Shown: piece after piece, positions 48,440-61,885 of the stretch
Position numbering within the stretch: the stretch's first letter is position 1
Layout: each line of letters opens with the position of its first letter
Assembly (NCBI GenBank): GCA_019914945.1
Contig: CM034109.1
Coordinates: 1,488,001-1,552,000, forward strand
DNA: 64,000 bases
Direction: 5' to 3'
Source of the DNA: Typha latifolia
Taxonomy: Eukaryota > Streptophyta > Magnoliopsida > Poales > Typhaceae
Position numbers and translations under genes: made by a program
Notes under the pieces: generated by a model
What the model saw: the letters and a program-made list of their open reading frames with translations, nothing else
Databases searched by the model: none
Told to the model about the DNA's origin: nothing

Positions 48440-49100
48440 CTTATCCATCATGCAACTACAAATAAATTGTCAATTTCCTTCAAATTTATACGCATTTTCA
48501 TTACCAATACAAATATACCTTTGTTCAATTTTTCAAAAGAGCAAAACCAATCACAATGAAAACACATATGATAAGTGCAATCTGAATCCAAGATCCACTC
48601 ATTTGTATTCATTTGCATGGCATAATACAGACAAAATAGTAAGTGGAATATCCAAATCGAAATCCTTATCTCCAACATATATTACATTTGCTTTTGACTT
48701 CTGTTAATCATTGCTATTTAATGCTAGAGAATTCTTTTTCTAATTTCCTTTATTGCGACAATATGAACATTCATCTTTCACAAAAATGTTTCTACCAAAT
48801 GATGGACCATACTTGCTAAATTTTTCATTGTTCGATCTACCACTTTGTATCAAAGCTTCAGTTAAAGAATCATTCATCTTGTGATATTCATTATTTGTCA
48901 ATCCATCTATAATATTATCATAATAAATTGATTACTTTTCATACTATAAAGTAATAGTCAAATAATCATATATATCAAACAATGAATTCAATAACACCAA
49001 AGTTTTATCTTCATATAATATTTTCACATCCAAATTTTACAAATTTGTAGGCAATTTGTTGAAGGCATTCAAGTGCTCGACCATAAGTATTATAATCTTA
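48440..49100 (-). pseudogene. Ty1/copia gag-protease fragment
   Basis: Minus strand 48678-48448 includes NEWILDSDCTYHMCFHCDWF, matching the copia protease region (the usual DSG/DSA is DSDC here). Upstream, near 48760-48790, a knuckle-like CSYCRNKGN is readable, and gag-like LEHLNAFNKLP words near 49050. Stops interrupt it. A short stretch before it (48034-48440) shows nothing recognisable. Confidence 0.75.
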
Positions 49101-49150
49101 TATTAAAATGAGAAGCACTTCTTCATCAAATAGAGTCGGTTCTTAATGCT

Positions 49151-49210
49151 ATGATGCAAACCAGACTAGGTCGAATCACATCATGAGGACATTAGGCTCG
49201 ATAGATCGAG
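49151..49210 (+). repeat. LTR 5' fragment
   Basis: ATGATGCAAACCAGAC and CATGAGGACATTAGGCTCGA resemble the first 60 bases of the solo LTR at 45140 (GATGCGAATCGGG, TATGAGGACATTGGGCTCGA). The gag-only element on the minus strand begins right after it, so it may have inserted into this LTR. Confidence 0.5.
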
Positions 49211-49761
49211 TGTTGCAAATCATATTTGGAACGATCTGTTCGTAACAAAATTATAAGAATTTAGGCAGAAGTAGCCACATGAGTTAAAATTCTAATAGCT
49301 CTAATTTCACCTAAATCAGATATTAGGATGAGAAGTTAAAAATAAAATAGTAGAGATATGTCAGAGAGGGTAAAATGGTAAATATCTGACATTATGGCGG
49401 TCATTGAAGGGTGGCGGACGACTAAGGGTGGTGGTGGATGGGCATATTATAGGGTGGCTGCTGGAGGTTGGAGGTGACTAGAGTTTGAAAGGTAGAGATA
49501 CTTCTACAGCTAAGATGTACTCCTAGAAAAATAAAGTGATCTAATAGCTAGATAATCGATAATGATAAAAATAATAACTGGCTAAACTCAGATTTCTTCC
49601 AATTGATAATTATCAACATGTCCACCCCTATTTATACAAGTAAAATTCCTTGTGGATCGAATTCACATGTGAATTATCCAATTTTTTTGAAATTCAAAAC
49701 AGAAAGATAAAGTTAAGTAACTAACTCGAATCGACTTAACCCATGTGGTCAGATCGTAACA
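49211..49761 (-). repeat. 3' LTR of the minus-strand gag element
   Basis: Minus strand TGTTACGATCTGACC to TTTGCAACA, 551 bases, aligning with the LTRs at 10517 and 11952 (TATAAATAGGGGTGGACATG motif). It lacks the canonical TTCGTAACA end through small changes. Confidence 0.75.
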
Positions 49762-49797
49762 ATCCACCATGCTTCCAACACCTTGTCCTCAAGGTAA

Positions 49798-51103
49798 CTA
49801 GTCTCTCATGTCCTTATACTCATACAACTTGTCGTGCCAATCAGTGGATTCGGGTTCGTCTTCCTCGAGTCTCCCTAGGAACATGATGTGGAATGGTTGA
49901 CGCTTGCATTTATGATCGGGGGTAAATCGGTCATCATAGTAAAACCACAAGCATTTTCTTCGATGCTCTTCCAAGTCGTTGGGTACAAAGCGGCGTGTGA
50001 TCATCTGTCGGTTAGGCTGAGCTGTTGGTGCAGGCTGAGTCGAGGTAGATGCCATCTCTAATGGGCTGTGAGCTTGGGCTGTCTTTCTTTTTTCCTCCTT
50101 GCGGATCTGGTTCAGCTAATCCAACTTGAACTCCATCAAAACAGCTAAAGGAGAATGCCTCATAAGAAGTAGTGGGCCTTAAAGCCTTGATCTTAGCCTG
50201 AATGACAGGCCTGAGCCCACTAATGAAAATACTCTTCAAGGTCGAGTCAAACCAGAAGAGCCTTCATGTCTGGTTAGATCTCTCCCCGCAGCCCTAACAT
50301 GAAAGAACTCCGTATTAACACATTTAGCCATATCGAGTTGCATCTACTACTGACTTTCTCAAACTCCTCTTAGTAAACACCAACAGTAGTTTGCCACACA
50401 AACTTGGTGGGGCATCAAAATCCTCGTATCCTTCTACTCCAAAATGCCAAAAAATTCTAGCACTGAACTCCTCTCATTTCTTCAACCTATTGTTAGTAGA
50501 AGCCAACTTGTACTAATGAAAGGCAAACCCTTCTAAATGAAAACTTGCTAGCAATACTTTTGTATCTTTCTTAGTCCGTTCGAAGGCGAAAAATTGCTTA
50601 GCATGGTACAACCACTCGACAAGGTCTCCACATTTAAATTTGGAAAAGTTCATGCTCATCGTTTGGGTGTGAATGCCCCAATCTTCCATAGGTGGGTGCT
50701 GCGGTGCAGGTCTGTGAGGAGGGCAACATTGCCCTATTCTGTGGTTACCTCTCACGTCATCAAGATGTGGTTCATCCTCTTTGGAGTAGTGCCACCTTCT
50801 GTCTTCTATGAAGTCCCTTGGGTTCACCTGATAAATCGGTACGCCTAGTGGTGGGGCGGATAGCTCCTCTTCTATTGCTTCTTCTCACTTTTATGGTGTG
50901 GAGAGTAATGATTCATTCCTTGGTGGTGGGTGTCCCCAAGGTTGTTCCGGAGGTGTGGGGATAGTCACCTTAACCACAAGTGCATCATCAGCTAAGAGTG
51001 TCACCCTATACTCTTGGGTTGCCATTGCCGCTTCTCGTTTAGCCCTCCTTTCTTTCAACATATGAAGGAGTTGCATGTCCGTGGAGACATGTCTACCCTC
51101 CAA
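49798..51103 (-). pseudogene. Gag of the minus-strand element, frame-broken
   Basis: Four open pieces in order: 51103-50891 (start MEGRHVSTDMQLLHML, helical N terminus), 50827-50513 (FSKFKCGDLVEWLYHAKQF, a capsid-like segment), 50239-50012 (FISGLRPVIQAKIKALRP) and 50055-49798 (KCLWFYYDD, then TPDHKCKR, a zinc knuckle with its second Cys replaced by Tyr). Frameshifts and stops separate them. A GKKKDSPSSQP linker lies before the knuckle. Confidence 0.8.
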
Positions 51104-51280
51104 CTTAACATGGCCAACTGTGGGTGGTTATGATTAGCTAGGATTAATTGGAGTATCTCTTGATCTTTCTTTCTAATTCACGGCAATCTAATAATCCTCC
51201 ATATTTGCCATTTCTTCATAATTCCTTTGAGACCTTATATTCACCATTAATGGAGCTTTAAGGTGGTCTAAGGTCTGACC

Positions 51281-51293
51281 GGCTCTGATACCA
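51281..51293 (-). other. Primer-binding site, initiator-Met tRNA type
   Basis: Minus strand TGGTATCAGAGCC is a perfect match to the usual plant site, just after an LTR-like TTGTTACA end at 51302-51295. Confidence 0.75.
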
Positions 51294-51294
51294 A

Positions 51295-52060
51295 TGTAAC
51301 AATCACCTTTCTAACTCCAAAATCGCTACGAGTCCAAATCCGTAGATGGAATTGGATTTCAACTCTCGAGTAGAATGTTAAGGTTGTCGCGTATTTCCAA
51401 AGTTAAGAGGTAACTAAGATTAACAGTTAGATAGTCGAGTGCTTTTGAGTTTGAGATAGATTTGGAATGAAGAATGAATCTATTAGAGTGGATTGTGGAA
51501 ATGGAAGGCCGAAGAGGTGTGGTGGTGATCAGCCTAGGGTTGTGGTAAGGTGGTGGAGATGTCAATGGTGGAAATTGATGTAATCGATAGGAAAAGGATA
51601 GAGAAGAAGTATGAGTTATTCCTTACGACCAAGGGGGTGAGGCTAGATGAAAGGAAAGGTAGAGACGACTGCTCTAGGTGGTGTTAGGGCTACTACGGTT
51701 GGGTCTAATCGGACAAGGAAGGAGGAAGATGACCTCAAATATTTGATTAATTCTAAGATGACTAACTAGGTGCGCACCATAAATACTTGACAATACGATC
51801 GAATATGTTTGAGTCTTATTACCCAACTTAAGCAAAAAAAAAACACTTAATTAAAACACCCAAACTTGGGCTCCTTGCCATCGAGTGTTTGAGCACCCGC
51901 AAGGTCGTTTGAATGCCTTAATGCTTCTTCTGCTTTTGGAAATCTGTGTTCGAATGCCTTGAGTGGCTGTGTGAATACCTTAAAGCTTCTTCTGCCCTCG
52001 AAAATTTGCGTTCAAATGCCTGGAGGGGCCGTTTGAATGCCTTAAAGCTTTATTGCTTGT
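51295..52060 (-). repeat. Putative 5' LTR of a different LTR family
   Basis: Read on the minus strand it ends in GATTGTTACA before the primer-binding site. It does not align with 49211-49761. The distal part (51880-52050) has two to three degenerate 60-70 bp repeats containing GCATTCGAAC or GCATTCAAAC and AAGCAGAAGAAGC words. The outer edge is uncertain. It lies about 250 bases before the start of the zinc-finger/UBA gene, in the opposite orientation. Confidence 0.5.
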
Positions 52061-52254
52061 AAGTATATCATTATTCATATTTTATCAGATTAAACTTCCA
52101 ACTTTCTTTTTAGTCTAAAAAGTAAAAAAATAAAAAAAATAAAAACTTTCTTTTTACTCTTTTTATTAGGGAGGGAGATCCGCTTAGAAGACCCAAACCG
52201 AAAGAAAAGCATCATTTACTAATTACTACTCCCATCTATAAATCCAATGCCGAC

Positions 52255-52314
52255 TATTCATTTCTCCGTTTCTCTTCTCTTCTCTTCTCTTACCTACCTC
52301 TCTCTCTATCAACA
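52255..52314 (+). promoter_or_regulatory. CT-rich leader of the zinc-finger/UBA gene
   Basis: CTCTTCTCTTCTCTTCTCTT followed by CTCTCTCTCTATCAACA leads directly to the ATG. Pyrimidine-rich leaders are common in broadly expressed plant genes. I see no clear TATA box upstream. Confidence 0.45.
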
Positions 52315-55300
52315 ATGGCGGGTCTCTCGCTCCGCTGCGGGGACTGCGGGGCCCATCTGAAGAGCGTGGAGGAGGCCCAGTCGCACGCTGAGCTCACCTC
52401 CCACACCAACTTCTCCGAGTCCACCGACGCCGTCCTCAACCTCGTCTGCGCCGCCTGCGGCAAGCCCTGCCGATCCAAGACGGTAACGATCCCTCTTCGA
52501 TCGCAAGAAATGTGGGCTCTTTTGCGTAAATCTTGGTCGGTTTCTTGAATCGGTGGTTGTGGTTTATTTGGTTTCTTGGCCTGGGCGGTGGTCTTGTAGG
52601 AGACGGATCTGCACACGAAGAGGACCGGGCATGCGGATTTTGTCGATAAGACTATGGAGGCGGCGAAGCCCATCGAATTGGAGGTTCCAAAGCCCAAGGT
52701 GGATGATATGGAGGTGGAGGAGGGTGCCGCAGCAGCTGAGGGTGGCCAATCGGAAGGTATAAATTTCTATCTTGAATTGATTAAGATGATAAAGTCGGAT
52801 TTTAATGACGATTATTGTTATTTTTAGATTACATCGTAATTTGTGCTGGTTAGAATTGAAAGATTTGAGTAGCTTTTATCTCCTCTACCAAATAGACATG
52901 AGCTGCTGTTGCTATTAGCAGAAGCATGTGTAGTGTATTAGATGACACCGGCCACCAATTTGAACTAGGGTCACAAATGGGAATTTGAGTATATAATAGT
53001 TGAAATGATGCTAGTCCCGTATATTGAATCATTCCAGTATTTTGAATTGCTACGGCATGATATTGATAGTGCATCATCTACCCTTTTGAAGTTTGCGGGC
53101 TGATTCATTGTCTAACAATTGGGAAATGGGAACCTTCATTGAGTTGAAATTGACACCTATCACTCCATAGACTGATCTGGGCTCTTCTTTATCTCTGCTT
53201 TAGATCATGATAATTATGGCAGCATGAGGACAAATCAAATCATTAGATTACCCATATTAAATAGAAGAATGTTAAAGCTAGTACTCATGAGCAGATCCGA
53301 ATTTAACTTGTTGAATGGAAGTGATTTTAACAGTCATTTAGGGGAATGGAAAAAGAAATACTTTTTATTATTTTTTTATCAAACATGAGTCCGTAGGCTA
53401 TATGTTAAACAAAAGGGCTAATCCTCTTCGATATATAGGTTGAACTATTAGACAACCGAATCAATCCTCTAAGAAACGAGCTACAATGAGTCTAAACTAT
53501 AAGTATATAGTGATTCTATAGAAAATTCACCAAATATCAAATCCAATGCTCATGGAAGAAATCGAACTCATGGCCTCCGTCATGGGTTAATAAAACCCAA
53601 CCACTGAGCTAGTATGGTGGCCTGGAAAAGAGATCTTTTATGCCACTATTTTTTCTTTTGATATTTGATTTTAATCTTTCTGTTGCATATTACTTTTTGT
53701 AGTAAGCATAAATGTTGGTTTCCTAGTTATCTACATGTTACTTTTTTTTCTTGTTCTGTTTATTTTTAGAGATGGTGATGCCGGAAGTCAATAAAACTAT
53801 GCTTGAGGAGCTCGAGTCTATGGGATTTCCAACAGCCCGTGCTACAAGAGCACTACACTACTCTGGCAAGTCCCTAAACTATGGCTATCAAGAATTTGAT
53901 CTCTGTCAATACTTTCTTCAAGTTTTCTGCTATATGTAGAGTAAAATAGATTTTTAAATATTTCTGATTTTCTCTAGTTATGGTTATTAAGATCCATCTC
54001 AGCAAAGTTCCCACTCCTGCTCTGCTCCCATTATCTATTGAAAATTCACCATATACTCAGTATAATGTGGAGATTGCAACATGTTTTACTATTTGCCTTT
54101 TATCAATGACGATGTTGATTTTTAAGTTTAGTAGTGCCTGGGGTACATGTGGAAATGCCAATTTTTTCTACAAATTTTGTTGCTCTTAACTCATATACCT
54201 TACTATGAATTGATGTTCAAAGTGACATAGTAAATGTTAATATGCTATGCCTGTAAAAAAATTACATTAACTAATATATATGTTTTGTTTTCTGGAATGT
54301 TACTAAACAAGTGGCATGTGTTTCTAAGGGAATAACTTTAAGGCCTCATAATTCACAATTCATCTTATTATCTTTATCTTATTTCATCTTGAAGAAAATG
54401 AATTGAATTAATTGCCTTGACCAACCTGGGCCTTGGTTCTTTCAATTTTGTTGATGTACGAGCCCTTTCTCAAGACTAATCAAAAGATTAATCAATCATG
54501 TGGCAAACTTTCCTAAGAGTTTGTCTGATTGTGGCTTCCTTGCTGTTTGCTGGACCAATCTCAAGTAATGGATTGGTTCTTGGACCCTATTTCTACATCT
54601 TTGTTCCTCCTTTGTAATCATGTAAACAACAGAAGGCAACTTGCTAGATCTAGAGATAGGATTGTGATGGCATAACTGCAGAAAATGCAACTGGAATGAC
54701 AAGGCTAATACAGAGTAGAACTTCTGGAAAAGAACAAGATGCAATATAATAATATCATGTTGGTCTCCTACAGGGTTCAAATGTTGGTTCCAACTCAGTA
54801 AGATGTGTGAGGTAAGTTTAACCTTAAAAGGGCCCATAAGCAATGAGACAGTCAATGAGCTAACAACAATATTATGACTGTGTGCATTCACCTGTACATA
54901 CAGAACTTATTATCCTATCTTGTGATGGTAAATAAAATGGATGATGATTCTTTTTTTGTACCTCATCTGTAGAACTAAGAATCCATTGATGTCATTGATT
55001 GACATGGATATTTTGTTACTTTAGGTAATAGCAGTATCGAGGCTGCAATCAACTGGGTTGCAGAACATGAGGATGATTCAGATATTGATGAAATGCCTCT
55101 GGTATGTGCTTGGGAATGCTATGATGATATCATATTTAGACCAACTGTTTAATAAGAACTTATATAGTTAATAATGATCTTGCATTTACTTATTGAGTGT
55201 ATTTTAGCCTTATATTGCGTCTAATCTAGCAGTTTTTAAGTTGTTAAGATGCTTGTTTGCATATGATTGCACCAACATATTTTGAGTTTCTTTGAGGAAC

Positions 55301-55351
55301 CCTCCTTTCTTATTCTTTTCTATAGATATGCTTCGATCAAGAAAAGTTGCT

Positions 55352-55432
<81 letters not shown>

Positions 55433-55709
55433 AAGACATTCCATTACTTAAGTAACATTAATCAGTAACATTAATCATTTTTTCTTTCAGTTCTCTACGG
55501 AGTCAGGAGTATCATAATATTTCTGATAAAGATAAGTTTTCTTTATTGACTTGGAATGGAATCCAATCAATTTATTACATAATAAGTTAGGTAATTATTC
55601 CACTCTAAAAAAATGAACTAGAAAATTTAGGTCTTTTTTTGGTGATTTCTTTTAGTATTGTTTTTTTTTTCTCGAAAGAGATGAGAATTGGTGAATCGGA
55701 AACAATTAG

Positions 55710-55743
<34 letters not shown>

Positions 55744-58700
55744 CTGTAATATTCTATGCTGGACTAACAATTGTTTCATGAAGTTGGTATTGAATATCTG
55801 TAATGGGATAAATCTTTATCCATTTGTATTGTCATATGTGCATTCTACTTCTATGGGCATAATTCTGTAAAAGGGGTCATTCTAAATTAGTGGTAGACTT
55901 GTAATCCACAAAATAGTTTTCCACTCTTCATGGCATCATGACTGTATCTTATTATGAAATTGATCTTCGAGGACTTCAATTGGAGTATGCCACCAAAGTA
56001 TTCCTTACCGTAATTTAACCACTTTCAGGTACCTGTTATTACTGAAACTGAAAAATCTAAACCTTCTTTAACGCCAGAGGAAGTGAAGATGAAAGCACAA
56101 GAGCTAAGGTTCGTTTTCAGGATCTTTCCTTAAACTCTTTACAGTGTTGTAAACATTGTCAATCATCTCCATTGCTAAGAATAGAAAGACTCTTAAGACT
56201 TAAGATTAAGTTAGTCTACATGCATCATTACTAAGAACCTATGAAGCACGGATATGAATATGGGAAACGGATATACGGTAATACAAATATAGGGATATGG
56301 ATAACTGTTAGAAAATAGGATATAGATATGGCATGAATACGACAATAAATAAATTAATAAAAAATATATTTTCAATCTTTACCAATAAAGCATATATAAA
56401 AAATGCATATCATTCTCCAAAAGTGCATAAAAAATCTAAGTTACATCATTAGATAATACATACACTAATAAGTTCATGTGCTATGCGACCAAACAACAAA
56501 AATAACTACAATAAGGACAAAATGAGACTAGAATAGTCATTGCTATAAAAGCATTTTTTTATTTACATAAATAATATGACATCAAAACATTTTTTATTTT
56601 AGTATATAGTCACATATCTCTACTAGCTAATAATAACATACTATGAAAAAAACAAAACAAAATAGAGAGGGCAATGTTTATATAGACATGAGCATTACTA
56701 GAGAAAACAAAACAGAGAAAAAAAATCAAGGCATATGAACCGATGAACTCAGTGAAAGAAATATGAGAAAAATGCTTCTAAAAAGCCCGCTAGCATGGGA
56801 TTGATACCAATGGTGGTCCGGTGGTGGAAAGGATAAAGAAGAAATGTCGAGGGGGTGAAAGCCATGGGAGAAGAGGAGGGAGAAGTGAAAGAAAGATTGA
56901 TACCTTCGAAGAAGCCCATTGACATCGCTGGAAGAAGTAGGCATCGTCGAGAAAGGAAGAAGGTTTTGTCAAGGAAGAAGGTATTGTCGGGCATTGAGGG
57001 AAGAAGCAAGCCTCGGTATCGAGGGAGGATCATCGTCGGGGGGGAGGAGGAAGGAAGCTAGGTCACAGTGGGTTTAATTTTTCTAATGTACCAAAAGGTG
57101 ACCGTGGGTAGCGGGCGGTCAACCCACCGCCTAGCGCCAAGATGGATGCCAAGGTGGTTTAGTATTTTTAATATATAGAAAATAAAAATTAATTATATAT
57201 ATATGTAAATTAATAGTATAATTTACCATCATAACAATAAGATATCATAATTTATATATACATTACATATTTTATTAGTACATTTGAAATTAATAAAAGA
57301 TGTATTTGGTGCATGCCAGCTAGCATAGGAAAGGATCGTCTGCAACCTGGCTATAAGATGTTTCTACAATCCAGTAGTTGGCAGCAATTGGTTGCTGCCA
57401 AATGTGTTGATGCATTAAGCTCCCTACATCCAGCTAGTGAGAGGAAGAGAGTGACATTTGTCTCTCTTTTCTTCTTTCAATCTCTCGCTGTCACTATTTG
57501 AAGTTACTATCCAGAGCATTAGATAGCAAGGGGGAGAGAGAGAAGGCGATCACTTGTCGTCGCCAGTGCCGAGAGTGAAAGGAAGAAGTAAAGAAGAAAG
57601 AGCAGAGCAAAAGAGAAGAAAGAAAAAAGAGAAGAGAAAAAAGAGAAGAAAGAAAAAAGAGAAGAGAAAAAAGAGAAGAAAGAAGAGTTAGCTGCGGACT
57701 GCCGCTGCCGCTTGCCGTCACCGCTCCTGCTGCTGCTACCGCTATCATTCGCTATCGTCGCTCAAGAGGGGAGGGAGATGAAGATGAGAGATTGATCGGG
57801 TATGTTAAGGTTAGCAGCTGATTTTTTCTTTTAAAAATTAGTCATTAACTATCCATTGGATAGTTTGACCTTACCTGACCCGCTATGACAACTAAGCTGG
57901 CCACGTGGGCTACCAAAAGGAAAAGGTGGGCCACCAAATGACAAGGCAGGCCGCCTAGCTGCATGGCGGGGCGGTTGGGTGCCTCGCCATGTTGGCCGCC
58001 TTTGCCGCCTTTAAAAACACTGATTTTTTCTTTCCTTATATTGGCTTAATAGGTTTAACCATTTAATATTTAACCAACCGAATATACAACTAATAAACTT
58101 AAAAATGTATCCAAAACATATCCTGCCATATTTTGAGCATATATGGTCGTATCCAACCTGTATCCAGTAATTAGATTAATTTATTTTTATTTTTGATACT
58201 TTGGATATATAGATACTTATGTAGAGCGTATTTGACCTGAAGAAATTTAAAGAGATTTGAGAGAGTAAGGAAAAAGTATGAGAATGTGTGATGAATTTAG
58301 GATGAATTATCATCTATTTATAAATATGAGAAAAATCAAAAATTGTAAATTATCTCTCTAAATTAGCTATTTATTACTGTTTAAAGGGGTAAAATGGTAA
58401 AAATAAAAAGTAGGCCCTATTTTTTTATTTTCAGAATATTTTTAGCTGTTGGCCCTATTTTAAGAAAAGAAATCTGTTAATTTTTTTTAAAAGTACAATA
58501 CATCCCTCATGTACTCATATTTCTGTTGGAATATACTGTAGGCTATTGGGCCTAATATTGACTATTGGGCCAAGTCTATTTAAAGGACTATACTATCAGG
58601 TCAGGCTATAGTAGGGCTGAACGGGCTAGGCTTTTGGCTCAGGCTTATAGGCACTAGTCGGGCTTTCGAGTCGGGCTGACGAGCAGAATTCCTGGCCGGA

Positions 58701-61700
58701 CCGAGCAAGCAAAGGAATGACCTGTGCCATTGGCAATATGGGCTCAGGCTGGGCGAGTCTAATCAATTTTAATTACTTAGGAATAAGGTAGGATTAGTTT
58801 GGTTTTTGTTTTATTCATAATTTTAAACATACGTTCTTCTATCCTATTTCCGTAACAGCAAAAAGGTTATTGGATGCTAACCTTGCAACCTTAAGGCTGT
58901 GTTAGGTGGGGGATAAAATAGCTTTATCCCCTTTCGTTCTTAGAGCTATTCCAAACAACTCGCCTTTTAACTTTTGAGAGGAATAGCTTATAGGAAAACT
59001 TGGTATTTGAGAAAAGCAAAAGGATGCTTTTATCACTTTATCAAAGGATAATAGTTTCACTAGTTTATCCCCATTTATCATTGAGATTTAACCAGCCAAA
59101 TGAATAGGCCGGGGATAAACTCTGCCCAGCTACTCCTTTCAAAAAACAGCTTAAGAGGTAGTATGATTGTTGTACAATTGTACATGTTTAGTTTTCATCT
59201 GGGATTTACATTTGTAGCGGAGTAAATGACAATTCTGCCTGCATAAGGCAGGATTTAAAGCTTATTATATGCCTGTATTTCTTGATATATGCCGGCATCT
59301 TAAAGCTTTACCATTTCTTATGCAAGCCATTGTTTCATTTCATTCCTCAATTGCATTTTGCATTAACTAATAAGATAAACACGGTATCCTTGCAGAGAAC
59401 GGGCTCGTAAAAAGAAGGAAGAAGAAGAAAGGAGAATTGAGAGAGAAAAAGAGAAGGTATTTTAACATTTTATGCATCACTGTTGTTAATTTCACTGAAA
59501 GATGCCTATTATCAAGAATGTAGGTCATGATTTTTGTATTATTAGTTCTAGATTCTTCAAAATATGCTTCTCCTTTAAGTTTCTTTTTTCCAACTTTAAA
59601 TTCCTTAAGTTATCTTCTGCAAAATATGATTTGTGTTCAAAATGCTGAAGCTTAAAAATAAATTATTTTTTTTAATTACTTTTGAGTATAAAGTTCGTAT
59701 CAGAAACAATCTTTGGAATATGCCATCAGTTAGTATGATAAATCTTTAACTTAACATAAAAATCCAATATACGAATAATAATCATAGCCCTACTATATAA
59801 GATTTAAATAATTATTGGCTAGATCATCATAACTATGATTCTTCCGATCACTATGATCCAATATTGATTGTCTAAGCAAGAAAACAACCTGTCAGAAAAT
59901 AAAGCAATGCCTGAATCTAAATATAGTTCTCCAATTGATGTTGAGTCTCAGAATCATAAAGAGGGAACAGTTAACTTTATCAGTTTTCTCCATTTAACCT
60001 GAAATCTCTTGAATTTGTTGCAGTTTTGTTAAGTCATCATTATGAAAGTTAAATAATGTATCTAAAGAATAATAGAGAAAGAAAAGAGGATACAAGCATG
60101 GAATGGAAGTGGTTTACGTATGTGTTTACACTCAGAATAGTGCCAAGTGCAAACTTTAGGTTGGCTCTAGACTAGTGAAGCGGCAATGAATTAGTACTTA
60201 GGGAACAAATTGAGAACCACTGGAAGTACTGGAATAAGATATTTTATTCAACATAATGATTTTCTTTCACCTAGAATGTTCCAATTATTAGAGGAACTAT
60301 TAAGGTTTTATTCTTATTGAGCCAAACTGCAATCACTTAGGTAGATAATTGTTACGAACCAGATTTAAACTGATCTAGACATAAGAAAATTATAGAAATT
60401 TATATAATGGGTAGCCTCGTGAGTTAAGATTCTAATGGTTTTAGTTTCATGTGAATCCGATGTCGAGCTGAAAAGTTATTAATGAAAGAGTGGAGGAAGG
60501 TCAAAACAGGACAGAATAGTAAATATTCAACGTTGCGGAGATCACCGGAGGGTGACAGACAGCCAAGGGTGGTGGTGGACGGCCGTATCGTAAAGTGGCT
60601 AGAGTTTGAGAATTTGGAAGGATTTTACGGTTACAATATACTCCTAGAATTATAAGGACGATCTAATGGCTGTGGTAGAACGATAAATGTGATAATAAAA
60701 ATTACTAAACTCAAATGATCATTCCACGATAATAACCAATATATGACCACTCATAGCAAATTAGATTCACATGTAGATTATTCGCTTTATTTGAAATTCG
60801 AAATAATAAGATAATCTAACTAACTCTAATTGACTCGACACGACTCGACTGACTTAAACCATGTAATAGGATCGTAACAATGCATTATACTTTCGACACC
60901 TTGTCCTCAAGGTGACTATTACGCGAGCTGAATCTTCTGGTACATGGCACCTCTCTTAATAGTTTCACTCAATGAAGCACGGACACCTCTCCCAGGAGGT
61001 GTCCGTATCACTGACTTAACCCACGTAATTGAATCGTAACAATGCACAATACTTTCGACACCTTGTCCTTCAGGTGACTAGTACGCGAGCTGAATCTTCT
61101 GGCACATGAGACCTCTCCTAATAGTTTCACTCAATGAAGCACGGACACCTCTCCTAGGAGGAGGTGTCCGTGTCCAACACGTGTCGGACATGGACACGCA
61201 TAGGACACGCGTGGGACACGTGTTCGGAGTTTCCCAAAAAAAAAAAAAATTATCTTACACTGTTGGGACACGGGCAAGGACACTGGCGTATTTTAAATAA
61301 TGTTTAACGGATCGGGTCGGGTTCGGTCAAATGTTGTTAACCCGGATCCAAACCTAATAATAAAACCTAAAACCCAAATCGTCGTTCTCACCTTCACTAT
61401 TGAGCGATAAATCGTTCGATCGAAGCCCTAAAACCCTCGAGCAGCTGTCGAGCTAAGATCTAAGGCACGACGGGCTGTTGAGCGAGCGCGACGGTCGATG
61501 GGCTGCTGAGCGAACACGACGGGCTGTTGAGCGAGCGCGACAAGCTGAGCACGACGAGGACGCAGGTTCTTCTCTCTCCCTGTCTCTGTCTCTTCCTCCC
61601 TCGCTCCCTCCCTATCTCTGTCTCTATCTCCCTGTCTCTTCCTCCCTCCCTCCCTCTCTTTCTCTCTTCCTCTCTCCCTTTCTCTCACTCTCTCTGTCTC

Positions 61701-61833
61701 TCTCTGTCTTTGCCTCCTCCTCCCTCCCTTCCTTTCTCTTATTCTCTCTTTGTCTCTCTCTCTCTTTCGCGGTCTCACTCTCTCATTGTCTCTCTCTCTC
61801 TCTCTCTCTCTCTCTTCCGCCATCCCTCTCTCA

Positions 61834-61885
<52 letters not shown>

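Larger units (their letters stand above)
49211..51294 (-). mobile_element. Gag-only LTR element, minus strand, with 3' LTR
   Basis: On the minus strand: primer-binding site (51293-51281), decayed gag (51103 to about 49790), then a 3' LTR (49761-49211). It is the same family as 10517-12499: the gag words FISGLRPVIQAKIKALRP and IMFLGRLEEDEPEST recur. No RT or integrase. The sequence before the primer-binding site (51295 upward) does not resemble the 3' LTR, so the two ends differ. Confidence 0.75.

Noticed and set aside
55210..55455. Open frames of Ile-Tyr repeats on both strands
   Set aside because: They are translations of a (TA)n microsatellite inside an intron.
57494..57748. Leu/Ser/Phe-rich frame resembling a membrane protein
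   Set aside because: It is the complement of a purine-only tandem repeat (57590-57690).
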